DNA of 64,000 nt from Franconibacter helveticus LMG 23732 (GCF_000463115.2 NZ_AWFX01000042.1:316342-380341); one strand, 5' to 3'. Shown: positions 53,475 through 63,740, numbered from the stretch's first letter. Notes: generated from the letters alone by a model not told the origin. Translations and numbers: made by a program.

Positions 53475-53810
53475 TCAATGAAAGCGCGTCCAGAGCGCTA
53501 TTAATACCCAGGCGCTAAGGCACCAGAGCGCGACGGCAGCGCCCAGCGCCAGCGGCACCCGCATCATTGCGCTGAAAACCCACAGCGAAGCCAGATAGAC
53601 AAAATAGGGAATAATCGACCACATACCGAAAATCACCGTCGCGCGCAGCGCCTCAACCCCGCGCTCGGTCACGACAATGTAATGCGCTATAAGCGCGAAG
53701 GTAGGAAAGAGCGGAATCAATCCGGCGATATAGTAATTTTTCGTTTTCGCCAGTATGCCGATAAGCACGACCACCGCCGCGCCCAGCACCGCTTTTATTA
53801 ATAATCCCAT
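53475..53810 (-). CDS. ydgC: YdgC (GlpM family) membrane protein
   Basis: This 111-residue inner-membrane protein with about four segments matches E. coli YdgC along its whole length (MGLLIKAVLGAAVVVLIGILAKTKNYYIAGLIPLFPTFALIAHYIV). GlpM affects alginate production in Pseudomonas; its role in enterobacteria is unknown. I use the ATG at 53810, which gives the same length as in E. coli. In E. coli this gene is beside folM and rstA, so its place here is different. Confidence 0.9.
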   Translation of the reverse strand: MGLLIKAVLGAAVVVLIGILAKTKNYYIAGLIPLFPTFALIAHYIVVTERGVEALRATVIFGMWSIIPYFVYLASLWVFSAMMRVPLALGAAVALWCLSAWVLIALWTRFH

Positions 53811-54211
53811 GCCCTGTTTCCCGGCCCGAATTGGTAAGAGAAATGAAACTACCATATTCGGCGTCCGCCAGGAAAACGAAAGCCTTTCCAGAGGGTTGCT
53901 TCATTCGCCCGTCAATCTGTCTCCTGTACATTTATTCCGCAACTTTATCATCGCTTATCTAAACGATTTTTTTGTCGTTGTTACGGTGTCACTTTAGGAA
54001 AACGTTTTTAAGATAATTCTCCCTGCGGGTAAATAAGCGAGACGGCGTAAGGCATAACCTTTATTCCCATAAAGAATATGCGCCTGGACCGCTCCCGCTC
54101 TGACTGGAATCCTTCCCGCCCCGTTGCTATAGCACTTTACACCGTCGTGAAACACGGCATAACAACAGGCAACGTTCACTTTGCCATAAATAAGCCTTTA
54201 GGGAGCGCGCC
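53811..54211. other. Intergenic gap upstream of the osmoprotectant operon
   Basis: This 400-base gap carries the promoter region of the OsmU-type operon. A CTATAGC box near 54128, resembling an RpoS-type -10 element, is the only candidate I see, and it is weak. No gene is supported in it. Confidence 0.35.
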
Positions 54212-54925
54212 ATGCAAACGGCTTCACTTGCTAAACGTACGGTTCTCGCTGTTGCGGGGCTACTTATCGCTGTTGGATTACTGGTCTGGGGCATTGGTCC
54301 GGAGGTGATTAAAACCCGCCAGGAAGATCTGTTTTATCTGGGTAAACAGCATCTGCTACTGGTCTTTAGTTCTATGGCGCTCGCGCTGCTGGTGGGTATT
54401 CCAAGCGGGATTGCGCTAAGCCGGCCTGCGGCACGCCGCTCTGCGGAATATGTGATGCAAATTTTTAACGTCGGCAATACCCTGCCGCCGCTGGCTGTGC
54501 TGGCGCTGGCGATGGTGGTTATCGGCATCGGCGAAAAGCCCGCTATCGTCGCGCTGTTCCTGGCCTCGCTGCTGCCCATCGTGCGCAATACCTACGCGGG
54601 GCTTTGCGCCGTACCCGGGTCGCTCATTGAGGCGGCCAACGGCATCGGCATGACAAAGCGCCAGCGTCTGCTGCAAGTCGAGTTGCCTAATGCCTGGCCG
54701 GTGATCCTTTCCGGCGTGCGCATCGCCACCGCCATTAACGTCGGCACCGCCCCGCTCGCCTTTCTTATTGGCGCAAGCAGCTACGGCGAACTTATCTTTC
54801 CAGGCATCTACCTGAACGATTTCCCGACGCTTATCCTCGGCGCGGCGGCCACCGCCCTGTTCGCCCTGATTCTGGATATGGCGCTGGCCGCGCTGGGCCG
54901 CCTGCTCAGCCCGCACACCGCCTGA
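54212..54925 (+). CDS. osmY: Osmoprotectant ABC transporter permease OsmY
   Basis: This 237-residue permease of the OpuCB/glycine-betaine class has about six segments and an EAA-type loop ([33 protein letters not shown]). The gene order permease-binding protein-permease-ATPase and the place next to dmsD agree with Salmonella osmU, which imports glycine betaine and choline-O-sulfate under osmotic stress. The start has an AGGGAG site. It should not be confused with the unrelated E. coli periplasmic OsmY. Confidence 0.85.
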   Translation: MQTASLAKRTVLAVAGLLIAVGLLVWGIGPEVIKTRQEDLFYLGKQHLLLVFSSMALALLVGIPSGIALSRPAARRSAEYVMQIFNVGNTLPPLAVLALAMVVIGIGEKPAIVALFLASLLPIVRNTYAGLCAVPGSLIEAANGIGMTKRQRLLQVELPNAWPVILSGVRIATAINVGTAPLAFLIGASSYGELIFPGIYLNDFPTLILGAAATALFALILDMALAALGRLLSPHTA

Positions 54926-54942
54926 TAATAAGGAGCGTTAAG

Positions 54943-55842
54943 ATGAAATTCCCCCGTTTGTGCGCCCTGCTGGCGGCCACCATGCTCTTTAGCAGCGCGG
55001 CGTCCGCCCGTCCGCTGGTGCTGGCGACAAAAAGCTTTACCGAACAGCACATTCTTTCCGCCATGACGGTGCAATACCTGCAAAAGAAAGGTTTTCAGGT
55101 TGAACCGCAAACCAACATCGCAACGGTGATTTCCCGCAACGCGATGATCAACAAACAGGTCGACATGACCTGGGAATACACCGGCACCTCGCTGATTATC
55201 TTCAACCGCATTAAAGAGCGAATGACGCCGGAGCAATCTTACGCGACCGTGAAAAAGCTCGATGCGAAGCTTGGCCTGGTCTGGCTTAAGCCCGCGGCGA
55301 TGAACAACACCTACGCGTTTGCCATGCAACGCAAACGCGCCGAGGCGGAGCATATCGCCACCCTGTCTCAGCTGGTGGAAAAAATTGAGCACATTCGTAA
55401 GACCGACCCGGACAATAACTGGCGTGTGGCGCTGGATCTTGAATTCGCCGGGCGCAGCGACGGCATGAAGCCGTTACAACAGGTTTACAACATGCCGCTG
55501 GACCGCCCGCAGATCCGCCAGATGGATCCGGGTCTGGTCTATAACGCCATTCGCGACGGCTTCGTGGATGCGGGTCTGGTTTACGCAACCGACGGGCGTG
55601 TTAAAGGGTTCGACCTGAAAGTGCTGGAGGATGATAAAGGCTTTTTCCCAAGCTACGCCGTCACCCCTGTGGTGCGCCAGGATACGCTTGCTGAAAACCC
55701 GGGGCTTGAGGAGGCGCTTAACACCCTTTCCGGCCTGCTGGACAACGACACCATCACCACGCTCAATGCGAAGGTGGATATTGACCACCAGACGCCGCAG
55801 CAGGTCGCCCGCGACTTTCTGCGCAGCAAAGGTCTGCTTTAA
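54943..55842 (+). CDS. osmX: Osmoprotectant-binding protein OsmX
   Basis: This 299-residue periplasmic binding protein has a signal peptide cleaved after SAASA (about residue 22) and an OpuAC-type domain: [41 protein letters not shown] and [21 protein letters not shown]. It binds quaternary-amine osmoprotectants in its relatives; the precise ligand cannot be read here. It lies 17 bases behind osmY and 9 bases before osmW. Confidence 0.87.
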   Translation: MKFPRLCALLAATMLFSSAASARPLVLATKSFTEQHILSAMTVQYLQKKGFQVEPQTNIATVISRNAMINKQVDMTWEYTGTSLIIFNRIKERMTPEQSYATVKKLDAKLGLVWLKPAAMNNTYAFAMQRKRAEAEHIATLSQLVEKIEHIRKTDPDNNWRVALDLEFAGRSDGMKPLQQVYNMPLDRPQIRQMDPGLVYNAIRDGFVDAGLVYATDGRVKGFDLKVLEDDKGFFPSYAVTPVVRQDTLAENPGLEEALNTLSGLLDNDTITTLNAKVDIDHQTPQQVARDFLRSKGLL

Positions 55843-55851
55843 GGAGAGCCG

Positions 55852-56499
55852 ATGGATACGATTCACTACATGATTGATAACGCCGGCTACCTTGGCGCGC
55901 TGACGCTGCAACACCTGTGGCTGGTGCTGCTGGCGGTGGGTCTCGCTATTGTCACCGGCGTGCCGCTCGGCATTTTAATTGTCCGCTATAAGTGGCTGGC
56001 GACCCCGGTGCTGGGGCTCGCCACGCTGGTGCTGACGATTCCTTCCATCGCCCTGTTCGGGTTGATGATCCCGCTCTTTTCGATGATAGGCCAGGGCATT
56101 GGCGCTCTGCCCGCCATTACCGCCGTCTTTCTTTATTCTCTGCTGCCGATTGTGCGCAACACCCATACCGCGCTCGACAGCCTGCCGCCAGGGCTGCGGG
56201 AAGCGGGCCGGGGCATCGGCATGACCTTCTGGCAACGCCTGCGCTGGGTGGAGATCCCGATGGCGCTGCCGGTGATTTTCGGCGGTATTCGCACCGCCGT
56301 GGTAATGAATATCGGGGTAATGGCCATCGCCGCCGTGATTGGCGCAGGCGGTCTGGGCCTGCTGCTGCTCAACGGCATTGGCGGCAGCGATATCCGCATG
56401 TTGATTGCCGGAGCTTTAATGATTTGTCTGCTGGCGATTGTGCTCGACTGGTTACTGCACCGCCTGCAAGTAATGCTTACGCCTAAGGGGATTCGATAA
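55852..56499 (+). CDS. osmW: Osmoprotectant ABC transporter permease OsmW
   Basis: This 215-residue permease has about five membrane segments and the coupling loop REAGRGIGMTFWQRLRWVEIPMALPVIFGGIR. It pairs with OsmY in the membrane. Its TAA stop shares a base with the ATG of osmV (TAATG), so translation of the two is coupled. Confidence 0.87.
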   Translation: MDTIHYMIDNAGYLGALTLQHLWLVLLAVGLAIVTGVPLGILIVRYKWLATPVLGLATLVLTIPSIALFGLMIPLFSMIGQGIGALPAITAVFLYSLLPIVRNTHTALDSLPPGLREAGRGIGMTFWQRLRWVEIPMALPVIFGGIRTAVVMNIGVMAIAAVIGAGGLGLLLLNGIGGSDIRMLIAGALMICLLAIVLDWLLHRLQVMLTPKGIR

Positions 56500-57644
56500 T
56501 GATAAAACTGGAAAACCTCACCAAACAGTTTACGCAGAAGAACGGACAGACCGTCAACGCGGTCGACCACGTTAACCTGAACGTACCTGAAGGCGAAATG
56601 TGCGTGCTGCTCGGCCCTTCCGGCTGTGGCAAAACCACCACGCTGAAAATGATTAACCGCCTGATTGCGCCCACCAGCGGCAAAATTCTTATCAACGGCG
56701 AAGATACTACTGGTCTGGATACCGTGACGCTGCGCCGCAACATCGGCTACGTCATCCAGCAGATTGGCCTCTTCCCGAACATGACGATAGAAGAGAACAT
56801 CACTGTGGTGCCGCGCATGCTGGGCTGGGACAAGGTGAAATGCAAGGAACGCGCCACCGAGCTGATGTCGATGGTGGCGATGGATCCGAAGCGCTTTCTC
56901 AACCGTTACCCGCGCGAAATGTCCGGCGGCCAGCAGCAGCGCATCGGGGTGATCCGCGCGCTGGCGGCGGATCCGCCGGTGCTGCTGATGGATGAGCCTT
57001 TCGGCGCGGTCGACCCGATCAACCGCGAGGTGATCCAGAACCAGTTTCTGGAGATGCAGCGCCAGCTGAAAAAAACCGTCATGCTGGTCAGCCACGATAT
57101 TGACGAAGCGCTGAAGCTTGGCGACCGCATCGCGGTATTCCGCCAGGGGCGTATCGTCCAGTGCGCCAGCCCCGATGAACTGCTGGCGAAGCCGGCGGAT
57201 GAGTTTGTCGGCTCTTTTGTCGGCCAGGACCGCACGCTTAAGCGCCTGCTGCTGGTGCAGGCGGGCGATGTCACCGAGGCGCAGCCGACCATCACCGTGC
57301 GCCGCTCCACTTCACTTGCCGAAGCCTTCGCGCTGATGGATGACAATGACATGCGCTCGGTTACGGTGGTGGATGAAAACGAAAAACCGCTGGGCTTCGT
57401 GAAACGCCGCGAGGCGCGCGGCGCGACAGGCGAATGCGCCGACCTGCTGCATCCGTTTCGCGTCACCGGCAAGGCCGAGGACAACCTGCGCGTGGTGCTT
57501 TCTAAACTTTATGAGCACAACACCGTCTGGATGCCGATTGTTGATGAAGAAGGCCGTTACAGCGGGGAGATCTCGCAGGACTATATCGCCGACTATTTAA
57601 GCTCCGGCCGTACCCGCCGGGCGCTCAATATTACCGGCGCGTGA
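56499..57644 (+). CDS. osmV: Osmoprotectant ABC transporter ATPase OsmV
   Basis: This 381-residue ATPase has Walker A GPSGCGKTT, signature MSGGQQQRIGVIRAL, Walker B VLLMDEPFGAVD and a switch SHDIDEA. The C-terminal 130 residues contain tandem CBS domains (AEAFALMDDNDMRSVTVVDENEKPLGFV; NTVWMPIVDEEGRYSGEISQDYI), which in OpuA-type transporters sense ionic strength or nucleotides. It ends the four-gene operon before a terminator. Confidence 0.9.
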   Translation: MIKLENLTKQFTQKNGQTVNAVDHVNLNVPEGEMCVLLGPSGCGKTTTLKMINRLIAPTSGKILINGEDTTGLDTVTLRRNIGYVIQQIGLFPNMTIEENITVVPRMLGWDKVKCKERATELMSMVAMDPKRFLNRYPREMSGGQQQRIGVIRALAADPPVLLMDEPFGAVDPINREVIQNQFLEMQRQLKKTVMLVSHDIDEALKLGDRIAVFRQGRIVQCASPDELLAKPADEFVGSFVGQDRTLKRLLLVQAGDVTEAQPTITVRRSTSLAEAFALMDDNDMRSVTVVDENEKPLGFVKRREARGATGECADLLHPFRVTGKAEDNLRVVLSKLYEHNTVWMPIVDEEGRYSGEISQDYIADYLSSGRTRRALNITGA

Positions 57645-57658
57645 TTGGCCTGCGTAAA

Positions 57659-57688
57659 AAAACGCCTCCCACGGGAGGCGTTTTGCTT
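57659..57688. terminator. Bidirectional terminator between osmV and bioD2
   Basis: A nearly perfect stem AAAACGCCTCC/GGAGGCGTTTT has A residues before and TGCTTTA after it, and can stop both convergent transcripts. Confidence 0.85.
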
Positions 57689-57705
57689 TACGCGTCGGGC
57701 CAGTC

Positions 57706-58395
57706 TCACACCGCTTTCGCGCAAGCCTCCAGGCCCAGCGCGGAGATATCGACATACTGGCTCAGCTCGCGCTGCTCGGCGCGCGGCAGATAAGGCAGTT
57801 CGCCCACCAGCGGCCCGGGTAATTTTTTGCTCAGCACATCGATGATTTCCGCGTAATGCGCAAGCCCCGGGTTGATGCGGTTCGCCACCCAGCCGATGAG
57901 CGGCAACCCGTCGCTGGTAATGGCCTGCGCAGTGAGTAACGCATGGTTGATGCACCCTTCCTGAATGCCCACCACCATCAGCACGGGCAGTTGTTCCTGC
58001 ACTACCCATTCCGAAAGCGGGCGCAAATCGTTCATCAGGCTGCGCCAGCCGCCGGTGCCTTCCACCACCACGTGGTCAGCCTGAATCGCCAGGCGCGCCA
58101 GGCCGTCGGAGAGCAAGGTGTAATTAATAGGGCAGCTGTGCGCCACGCTGCTTTCGTCTTCACTCAGGGCGATGGGGTTGATGGCGTGATAAGGGAGATC
58201 GAGGGTTGAGACGCTTTGCAACACCAGGGCATCCCGGTTGCGTAATCCTTCTGGCGTCTCTTTGCTGCTTTTAGCGACAGGCTTAAACCCCACCACGCTT
58301 TTACCACTGGCGGCCAGGGCCTGTAGCAGCGCGCGCGAAACCACCGTCTTCCCGACAGAGGTATCCGTACCGGTTATAAAGAAACGCTTAAGCAT
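57706..58395 (-). CDS. bioD2: Dethiobiotin synthetase paralogue BioD2 (YnfK)
   Basis: This 229-residue P-loop protein (GTDTSVGKTVVSRALLQAL as Walker A) resembles BioD, which closes the ureido ring of dethiobiotin with ATP and CO2. It matches E. coli YnfK (EGTGGWRSLMNDLRPLSEWVVQE). The start at 58395 aligns with E. coli; a longer form by four codons is less likely. The main bioD is normally in the bio operon, so this is a second copy of unclear role, placed next to mlc as in E. coli. Confidence 0.92.
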   Translation of the reverse strand: MLKRFFITGTDTSVGKTVVSRALLQALAASGKSVVGFKPVAKSSKETPEGLRNRDALVLQSVSTLDLPYHAINPIALSEDESSVAHSCPINYTLLSDGLARLAIQADHVVVEGTGGWRSLMNDLRPLSEWVVQEQLPVLMVVGIQEGCINHALLTAQAITSDGLPLIGWVANRINPGLAHYAEIIDVLSKKLPGPLVGELPYLPRAEQRELSQYVDISALGLEACAKAV

Positions 58396-58518
58396 CACTG
58401 ACTCCACGGTTATGCTCAGATAAATACAAACGAGAATAATTTAGCGGTGAAAGTGTAAAATAAGACGGTTGGCCTCAGATTGAGATAGCGCAATTTTTGG
58501 TGGATGAGGTAAAAATTG

Positions 58519-59736
58519 TTACCCCTGGAGAAGGCGAATTAATAACGAACCGTTATACATCGCATCTTTCACCAGCGCGGCGCCCGCCATGGTGCCCCGG
58601 TTAGAGAACTGCGTGCTTTCCACCGCGATACGATTACTGTAAGCAGGCAGCGCCTGCTGGCGAATGCAGTCGGCGATGGCGGGGAAAAGGATCTCCGCTG
58701 CGCGGTTGAGCGGCGAGCCTATCAGGATTTTCTGCGGGTTAAACAGGTTAACCATAATGGCCAGAATGCGGCCGACATTGGTGCCGACGCCAAGAATGAT
58801 GTCGCGCGCCAGCAAATCGCCGCGCAGCGCTGCGTCGCACAGCGATTCCACCGAAAGCGGCTGCCCGTGCAGCATGGAGCCCATCGACTGGTTCATCCTC
58901 TGCTGCGCCAGCTCCAGCACGCTGTCAATGCTGGCGATGGTTTCAAGGCAACCATGATTGCCGCAGTAGCAACGCTTACCGAACGGGTCGACCTGCGTGT
59001 GGCCGATCTCCACCAGCGAACTGCTGCCCGCGTGCAGCAAGCGGCCGTCGGTAATCACGCCCGCCCCCACGTTGTGGTCGATAACCACCTGAATAACATC
59101 CCGCGCGCCGCGGGAAGCGCCAAAAAGCGCCTCCGCCATGGTCCAGGCGCTGATGTCGTGTTGAATAAAAACCGGCACGCCGGTGTGGTTTTCCAGCGCT
59201 TCGCCAAGCGGCATATCCGTGATGTCGTAAAAAGGCATTTGCCGCACCAGACCGCTCTCCGTATCAATGATGCCCGGCAGCGTAATGGCGATGGCGGTAA
59301 GGCGCTCCAGCTTCTGCTGATGACGAATAAAAAAGGTGTCGACATGTTCGATAATGCGCTCAAGCAGCGGTTTTTCCGCCACGATAGCCAGGTCAAGCTG
59401 CTCTTCCACCACCAGCTTGCTGCTTAAATCACGCAGCGCGAGGTTGATCTCCCCACGGTTGATACGAACAGAAAGGTAGTGCCAGGCTTCGGTTTCCACC
59501 GCCAGCCCCACAGCCGGACGCCCGCGGCTGCCCGGCTCCTGGATCTCCGTCTCCTGCACCAGATGCGCTTCGAGCATTTCACGAACGATTTTTGTGATGC
59601 TGGCGGGCGCGAGTTGCGCGAGGCGAGAAAGGTCGATACGTGACACCGGGCCGAGCTGATCGATCAGACGATAAACCGCACCTGCATTCGTTTGTTTTAT
59701 TTGATCAATATGCCCCGGCTGGCTGTCAGCAACCAC
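58519..59736 (-). CDS. mlc: Glucose-responsive repressor Mlc (DgsA)
   Basis: This 405-residue ROK-family repressor controls PTS sugar genes (ptsG, manXYZ, malT) and is inactivated by binding to dephosphorylated EIICB-Glc. It is close to E. coli Mlc: HTH LGPVSRIDLSRLAQLAPASITKIVREM, the zinc site GKRCYCGNHGCLETIAS and C-terminal NGSLLIRLLQG. I start it at the GTG at 59736, as in E. coli, with an AAGGA site; another GTG seven codons upstream is possible. Confidence 0.95.
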   Translation of the reverse strand: MVADSQPGHIDQIKQTNAGAVYRLIDQLGPVSRIDLSRLAQLAPASITKIVREMLEAHLVQETEIQEPGSRGRPAVGLAVETEAWHYLSVRINRGEINLALRDLSSKLVVEEQLDLAIVAEKPLLERIIEHVDTFFIRHQQKLERLTAIAITLPGIIDTESGLVRQMPFYDITDMPLGEALENHTGVPVFIQHDISAWTMAEALFGASRGARDVIQVVIDHNVGAGVITDGRLLHAGSSSLVEIGHTQVDPFGKRCYCGNHGCLETIASIDSVLELAQQRMNQSMGSMLHGQPLSVESLCDAALRGDLLARDIILGVGTNVGRILAIMVNLFNPQKILIGSPLNRAAEILFPAIADCIRQQALPAYSNRIAVESTQFSNRGTMAGAALVKDAMYNGSLLIRLLQG

Positions 59737-59863
59737 GTCTTGCTTCCTTATTTTCACGCTGCGAAATAAACCTTCGGCTATGGTGAAGCACTTCTACAGC
59801 TATCGTCAAATATTTCACCAGGCTTGTGATTTACCGCACATTTTTACACGCTGTAACGCGGCG

Positions 59864-60763
59864 TTAACGCGCTAACGCCGCTTCGCTGACCAGCGCGATA
59901 AACCGCTCGCTGGCGGCGCTGCGTTCATGGTGCTTCGACCAGACCAGCCACATTTCCGAAACGGCGTCCGGCTCCTCAATCGCCACCCAGCGCATCTCCT
60001 CCAGCCGCACCCGCTGGAACGAAGCAGGCAGAATAGACACGCCAAGCCCCGCCGCCACCAGCCCGATGATGGTCATCGCCTCGCCCACTTCCTGGGTTAT
60101 CTGCGCTTTTACGCCGTGACGGTGCAGCAGGCCGATGATGTCGTCATAAAGCCCGGTCCCGACGTGCGGGTCGAAAAAAACAAAGGGTTCATCTGCAAGC
60201 TCCCGTAGGGAAAGCCGCTCGCGGGCGGCCAGCGGATGGTCGCAATGCAGCATCGCCATCAGCGGCTCGCGCAAAATCAGCCGCCACTCCAGCGTTTCCG
60301 GCAACGGCGTGTTGCGCATCAGGCCGATATCCAGCGTCCCTTCATTAAGCGGCATTATTTGCGCCCGGGTGTTAATTTCCAGCGTTTGCAGATGAACGTC
60401 CGGATACCGCTTGCGAAACAGCGAAAGGCTGTCGGATATGGCGCGAATAAACGGCGCGGAAGAGGTAAAGCCGATGCGCAGTTCGCCCGTTTCGCCCGCA
60501 TGCAGCCTCGCGGCGCGCACGGCGGCGGCGTCCACCTGGCTTAAGATTTGTCGGCTGTCGGCAAGAAATTGCCGCCCTGCCGCCGTCAGGCTGACGCTCC
60601 GGTTAGTGCGCGCCAGCAATCTCGCGCCGATTTGTGCCTCCAGCAGCTGAATTTGCTGGCTTAAAGGGGGCTGGGAGATATTAAGACGGGCGGCGGCGCG
60701 ACCAAAATGCAGCTCTTCGGCCACGGCGATGAAATAGCGCAAATGACGCAGTTCGACATTCAT
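59864..60763 (-). CDS. ynfL: LysR-family regulator YnfL
   Basis: This 299-residue LysR-type regulator has an N-terminal winged helix (LRYFIAVAEELHFGRAAARLNISQPPLSQQI) and a two-lobed effector domain. It matches E. coli YnfL and is divergent from ynfM, as there, which suggests that it controls this transporter. The effector is not known. Confidence 0.9.
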   Translation of the reverse strand: MNVELRHLRYFIAVAEELHFGRAAARLNISQPPLSQQIQLLEAQIGARLLARTNRSVSLTAAGRQFLADSRQILSQVDAAAVRAARLHAGETGELRIGFTSSAPFIRAISDSLSLFRKRYPDVHLQTLEINTRAQIMPLNEGTLDIGLMRNTPLPETLEWRLILREPLMAMLHCDHPLAARERLSLRELADEPFVFFDPHVGTGLYDDIIGLLHRHGVKAQITQEVGEAMTIIGLVAAGLGVSILPASFQRVRLEEMRWVAIEEPDAVSEMWLVWSKHHERSAASERFIALVSEAALAR

Positions 60764-60884
60764 ATGTTTAAAGTATCATTTAAGATTATTAATATATTAG
60801 ACAGAAGAATGGCAATTTTCTACTCTGAAATGAAGGCGATACCCGCGGCCTGCAACAGTGGGGATAAAGCCTCAGGAAATCACT

Positions 60885-62135
60885 TTGAGCCGTACATCCA
60901 CAGCCAGCGAACTGACCGCCGCTGAAGCTGAAGCCTCTGTCGTAAAAACCCCGGTCGTCTGGATCAAACGCGGCACGCCGCTGTTTATGCGCGTCACCCT
61001 TGCGCTCTTTTCCGCAGGACTCGCTACCTTCGCCCTGCTCTATTGCGTTCAGCCTGTGTTGCCTGTGCTGTCGCATGAGTTTGGCGTAACGCCTGCCCAA
61101 AGCAGTCTTTCGCTTTCCATTTCCACTGCCATGCTCGCGGTCGGCCTGCTCTTTACCGGCCCGCTGTCTGACGCCATTGGCCGCAAAAATGTCATGGTAA
61201 CGGCGCTGCTGCTGGCCTCCTGCTGCACGCTGCTTTCTACCCTGATGACCAGCTGGCACGGTATTTTGATTATGCGCGCGCTGATTGGCCTGTCGCTGAG
61301 CGGCGTGGCGGCGGTGGGCATGACCTACCTTTCTGAGGAAATACACCCAAGCGTAGTGGCTTTCTCGATGGGCCTTTATATCAGCGGCAACTCCATCGGC
61401 GGCATGAGCGGCCGACTGCTGAGCGGCGTGGTAACGGACTTTTTCGGCTGGCGCGTGGCGCTGGCGGCCATCGGCTGCTTTGCGCTGGCGGCGGCGCTGA
61501 TGTTCTGGAAGATCCTCCCCGCTTCGCGCCATTTCCGCCCCGCCTCCCTGCGCCCTAAAACGCTGTTTATTCACTTTCGTCTGCACTGGCGCGATGAAGG
61601 GTTGCCGCTGCTGTTCGCCGAAGGTTTTTTGCTGATGGGCGCGTTCGTGACCCTTTTCAACTACATTGGCTACCGGCTGATGCTGTCGCCATGGCACCTG
61701 AGCCAGGCGATGGTGGGGCTGCTTTCCGTTGCCTACCTCACCGGCACCTGGAGTTCGCCAAAAGCGGGCGCAATGACGGCGAAATTCGGCCGCGGCCCGG
61801 TGATGATAGCCTTTACCGGCGTAATGCTCTGCGGGCTGCTGATGACGCTGTTCTCTTCGCTGTGGCTGATCTTCGCGGGCATGCTGCTTTTTTCAGCGGG
61901 CTTTTTCGCCGCCCACTCGGTCGCCAGCAGCTGGATAGGCCCGCGCGCTAAGCGCGCCCGAGGCCAGGCCTCTTCGCTCTATCTTTTTAGTTATTACCTG
62001 GGTTCAAGCCTCGCGGGCACGCTGGGCGGCGTCTTCTGGCACCATTATGGCTGGTACGGCGTGGGCGGCTTTATCGCCCTGCTGCTGGCAATGGCGCTGG
62101 CGGTGGGCATACGTTTACACCGGCGTGTCCACTAA
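60885..62135 (+). CDS. ynfM: MFS transporter YnfM
   Basis: This 416-residue transporter with 12 membrane segments matches E. coli YnfM (417 residues), reported to export arabinose or drug-like compounds. Clear matches are MRVTLALFSAGLATFALLYCVQP and SMGLYISGNSIGGMSGR. I start at a TTG (60885, SRTSTAS) with an AGGAAA site because it aligns with the E. coli start; a GTG nine codons upstream lacks a ribosome site. It is divergent from ynfL. Confidence 0.9.
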   Translation: MSRTSTASELTAAEAEASVVKTPVVWIKRGTPLFMRVTLALFSAGLATFALLYCVQPVLPVLSHEFGVTPAQSSLSLSISTAMLAVGLLFTGPLSDAIGRKNVMVTALLLASCCTLLSTLMTSWHGILIMRALIGLSLSGVAAVGMTYLSEEIHPSVVAFSMGLYISGNSIGGMSGRLLSGVVTDFFGWRVALAAIGCFALAAALMFWKILPASRHFRPASLRPKTLFIHFRLHWRDEGLPLLFAEGFLLMGAFVTLFNYIGYRLMLSPWHLSQAMVGLLSVAYLTGTWSSPKAGAMTAKFGRGPVMIAFTGVMLCGLLMTLFSSLWLIFAGMLLFSAGFFAAHSVASSWIGPRAKRARGQASSLYLFSYYLGSSLAGTLGGVFWHHYGWYGVGGFIALLLAMALAVGIRLHRRVH

Positions 62136-62207
62136 CAGGCGCCGGGCCTCGTGTTTGCGCAGGGTTAATGGTACTTTCATGGTTTCCCCATCCTGCCACG
62201 AGGCCTT

Positions 62208-63692
62208 ATGGAACTGACAAATTATCAGCGACTTACCCGCACCTTCCTGCGGCTTTCCCGCTTCTCTCATCTTTCGTCCATCGCCAGCTGGGATATGTTT
62301 GCGATGATGCCGCCAGGCGGCAGCCAGGCGCGCGGCGAAGCGCTGGCGGAAATGAGCGTGCTTCAGCATCAGATCCTGACCGATAAAAACGTCGGCCAGT
62401 GGATTGCCGGCGCGGAACAGGAGAACCTTAATGACGTTGAACGCGCCAACCTGCGCGAGATTAAACGTCATTACGAGCAGGCCTCGCTGCTGCCGGAAGC
62501 GCTGGTGGAGGCGAAATCACTGGCGGGGAGTCGCTGCGAGCACGCCTGGCGCACCCAGCGCCCGAATAACGACTGGGAAGGCTTTTCGCAAAACCTGAAA
62601 GACGTTGTGAAGCTGAGCCGTGAAGAGGCGACGCTGCGTGCCGAAGCGAAAGGTTGCTCCCGCTACGACGCGCTGCTTGATATTTTCGAACCGGAGATGA
62701 CCAGCGCGCGCCTCGACGTGCTGTTCGCCGACCTCAAAAGCTGGCTGCCGGATCTGCTTGCGAAAGCGACGGAGAAACAGGCGCAGCGCACGCTTATCGC
62801 CCCGCAAGGCCCTTTCCCTACCGCCACCCAGCGCGAACTGGGGCTGGAGGCGATGAAGCTGCTTGGATTTGATTTCAACGGCGGGCGTCTTGACGTCAGC
62901 GCGCACCCTTTCTGCGGCGGCGTGCCGGAAGATGTGCGCATTACCACCCGATATAATGAAAATGAGCTTTTCAGCGCGCTGTTTGGCGTGATCCACGAAA
63001 CCGGCCACGCCCGTTACGAGCAAAACCTGCCGCGTGAATGGCCAGGCCAGCCGGTGCAGCTGGCGCGCTCTACCGCCATTCATGAATCGCAAAGTCTCTT
63101 TTTTGAGATGCAGCTTGGCCGCAGCGAAGCTTTCCTTATGCGCCTGTTGCCGCAGATCGCCCAACGTTTCGGCGAGCAGCCCGCCTTTGCGCCGGAGAAT
63201 TATGTGGCATGGAACCAGCGCGTGAAGCCAGGTTACATCCGCGTGGACGCCGACGAGGTGAGCTACCCGGCGCATGTCGTGCTGCGCTATGAAATTGAGC
63301 GGGCGCTTATCGACGGCGATATTGAAGTGGAAGATATTCCGGCGTTGTGGGATGAGAAAATGCAGGCGTGGCTGGGGCTTTCCACGAAAGGCAACTACCG
63401 CGACGGCTGTATGCAGGATATCCACTGGACCGACGGCGGTTTCGGCTACTTCCCTTCCTATACGCTTGGCGCCATGTATGCCGCGCAGCTTTTCCATGCC
63501 GCCCGCGCCGCCTTGCCGCAATTAAATGACGACATCGCGCAGGGCGATTTCAGCGCGCTTTTTGACTGGCTGCGCCAGAATATCTGGCAGCACGGCAGCC
63601 GCTTCTCCACCTCGCAGCTTATTACCCACGCTACGGGTGAAGAGTTGAGCGCACGCTATTTCCGGGCGCACTTAGAGGCGCGTTATTTATAA
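62208..63692 (+). CDS. Carboxypeptidase, family M32 (Taq type)
   Basis: This 494-residue zinc carboxypeptidase of the Thermus aquaticus type has the HExxH site HETGHARYE at 263-271, a third ligand in AIHESQSLFFE, and conserved HPF (residues 233-235) and GxAHxE-like blocks. It removes C-terminal residues from peptides in the cytoplasm. E. coli K-12 has asr after ynfM at this place, so this gene is an insertion or a loss in K-12. A long GC-rich hairpin follows the stop. Confidence 0.9.
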   Translation: MELTNYQRLTRTFLRLSRFSHLSSIASWDMFAMMPPGGSQARGEALAEMSVLQHQILTDKNVGQWIAGAEQENLNDVERANLREIKRHYEQASLLPEALVEAKSLAGSRCEHAWRTQRPNNDWEGFSQNLKDVVKLSREEATLRAEAKGCSRYDALLDIFEPEMTSARLDVLFADLKSWLPDLLAKATEKQAQRTLIAPQGPFPTATQRELGLEAMKLLGFDFNGGRLDVSAHPFCGGVPEDVRITTRYNENELFSALFGVIHETGHARYEQNLPREWPGQPVQLARSTAIHESQSLFFEMQLGRSEAFLMRLLPQIAQRFGEQPAFAPENYVAWNQRVKPGYIRVDADEVSYPAHVVLRYEIERALIDGDIEVEDIPALWDEKMQAWLGLSTKGNYRDGCMQDIHWTDGGFGYFPSYTLGAMYAAQLFHAARAALPQLNDDIAQGDFSALFDWLRQNIWQHGSRFSTSQLITHATGEELSARYFRAHLEARYL

Positions 63693-63698
63693 GGATAC

Positions 63699-63725
63699 GG
63701 CGCCGTCTGCTATGGCAGGCGGCGC
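63699..63725. other. GC-rich hairpin after the M32 gene
   Basis: The stem GGCGCCGTCTGC/GCAGGCGGCGCC with one mismatch and loop TAT lies between convergent genes. It lacks a T run on either strand. It may act as a weak terminator or as a message end-stabiliser. Confidence 0.55.
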
Positions 63726-63740
63726 CCGCCCCACTCAGGC

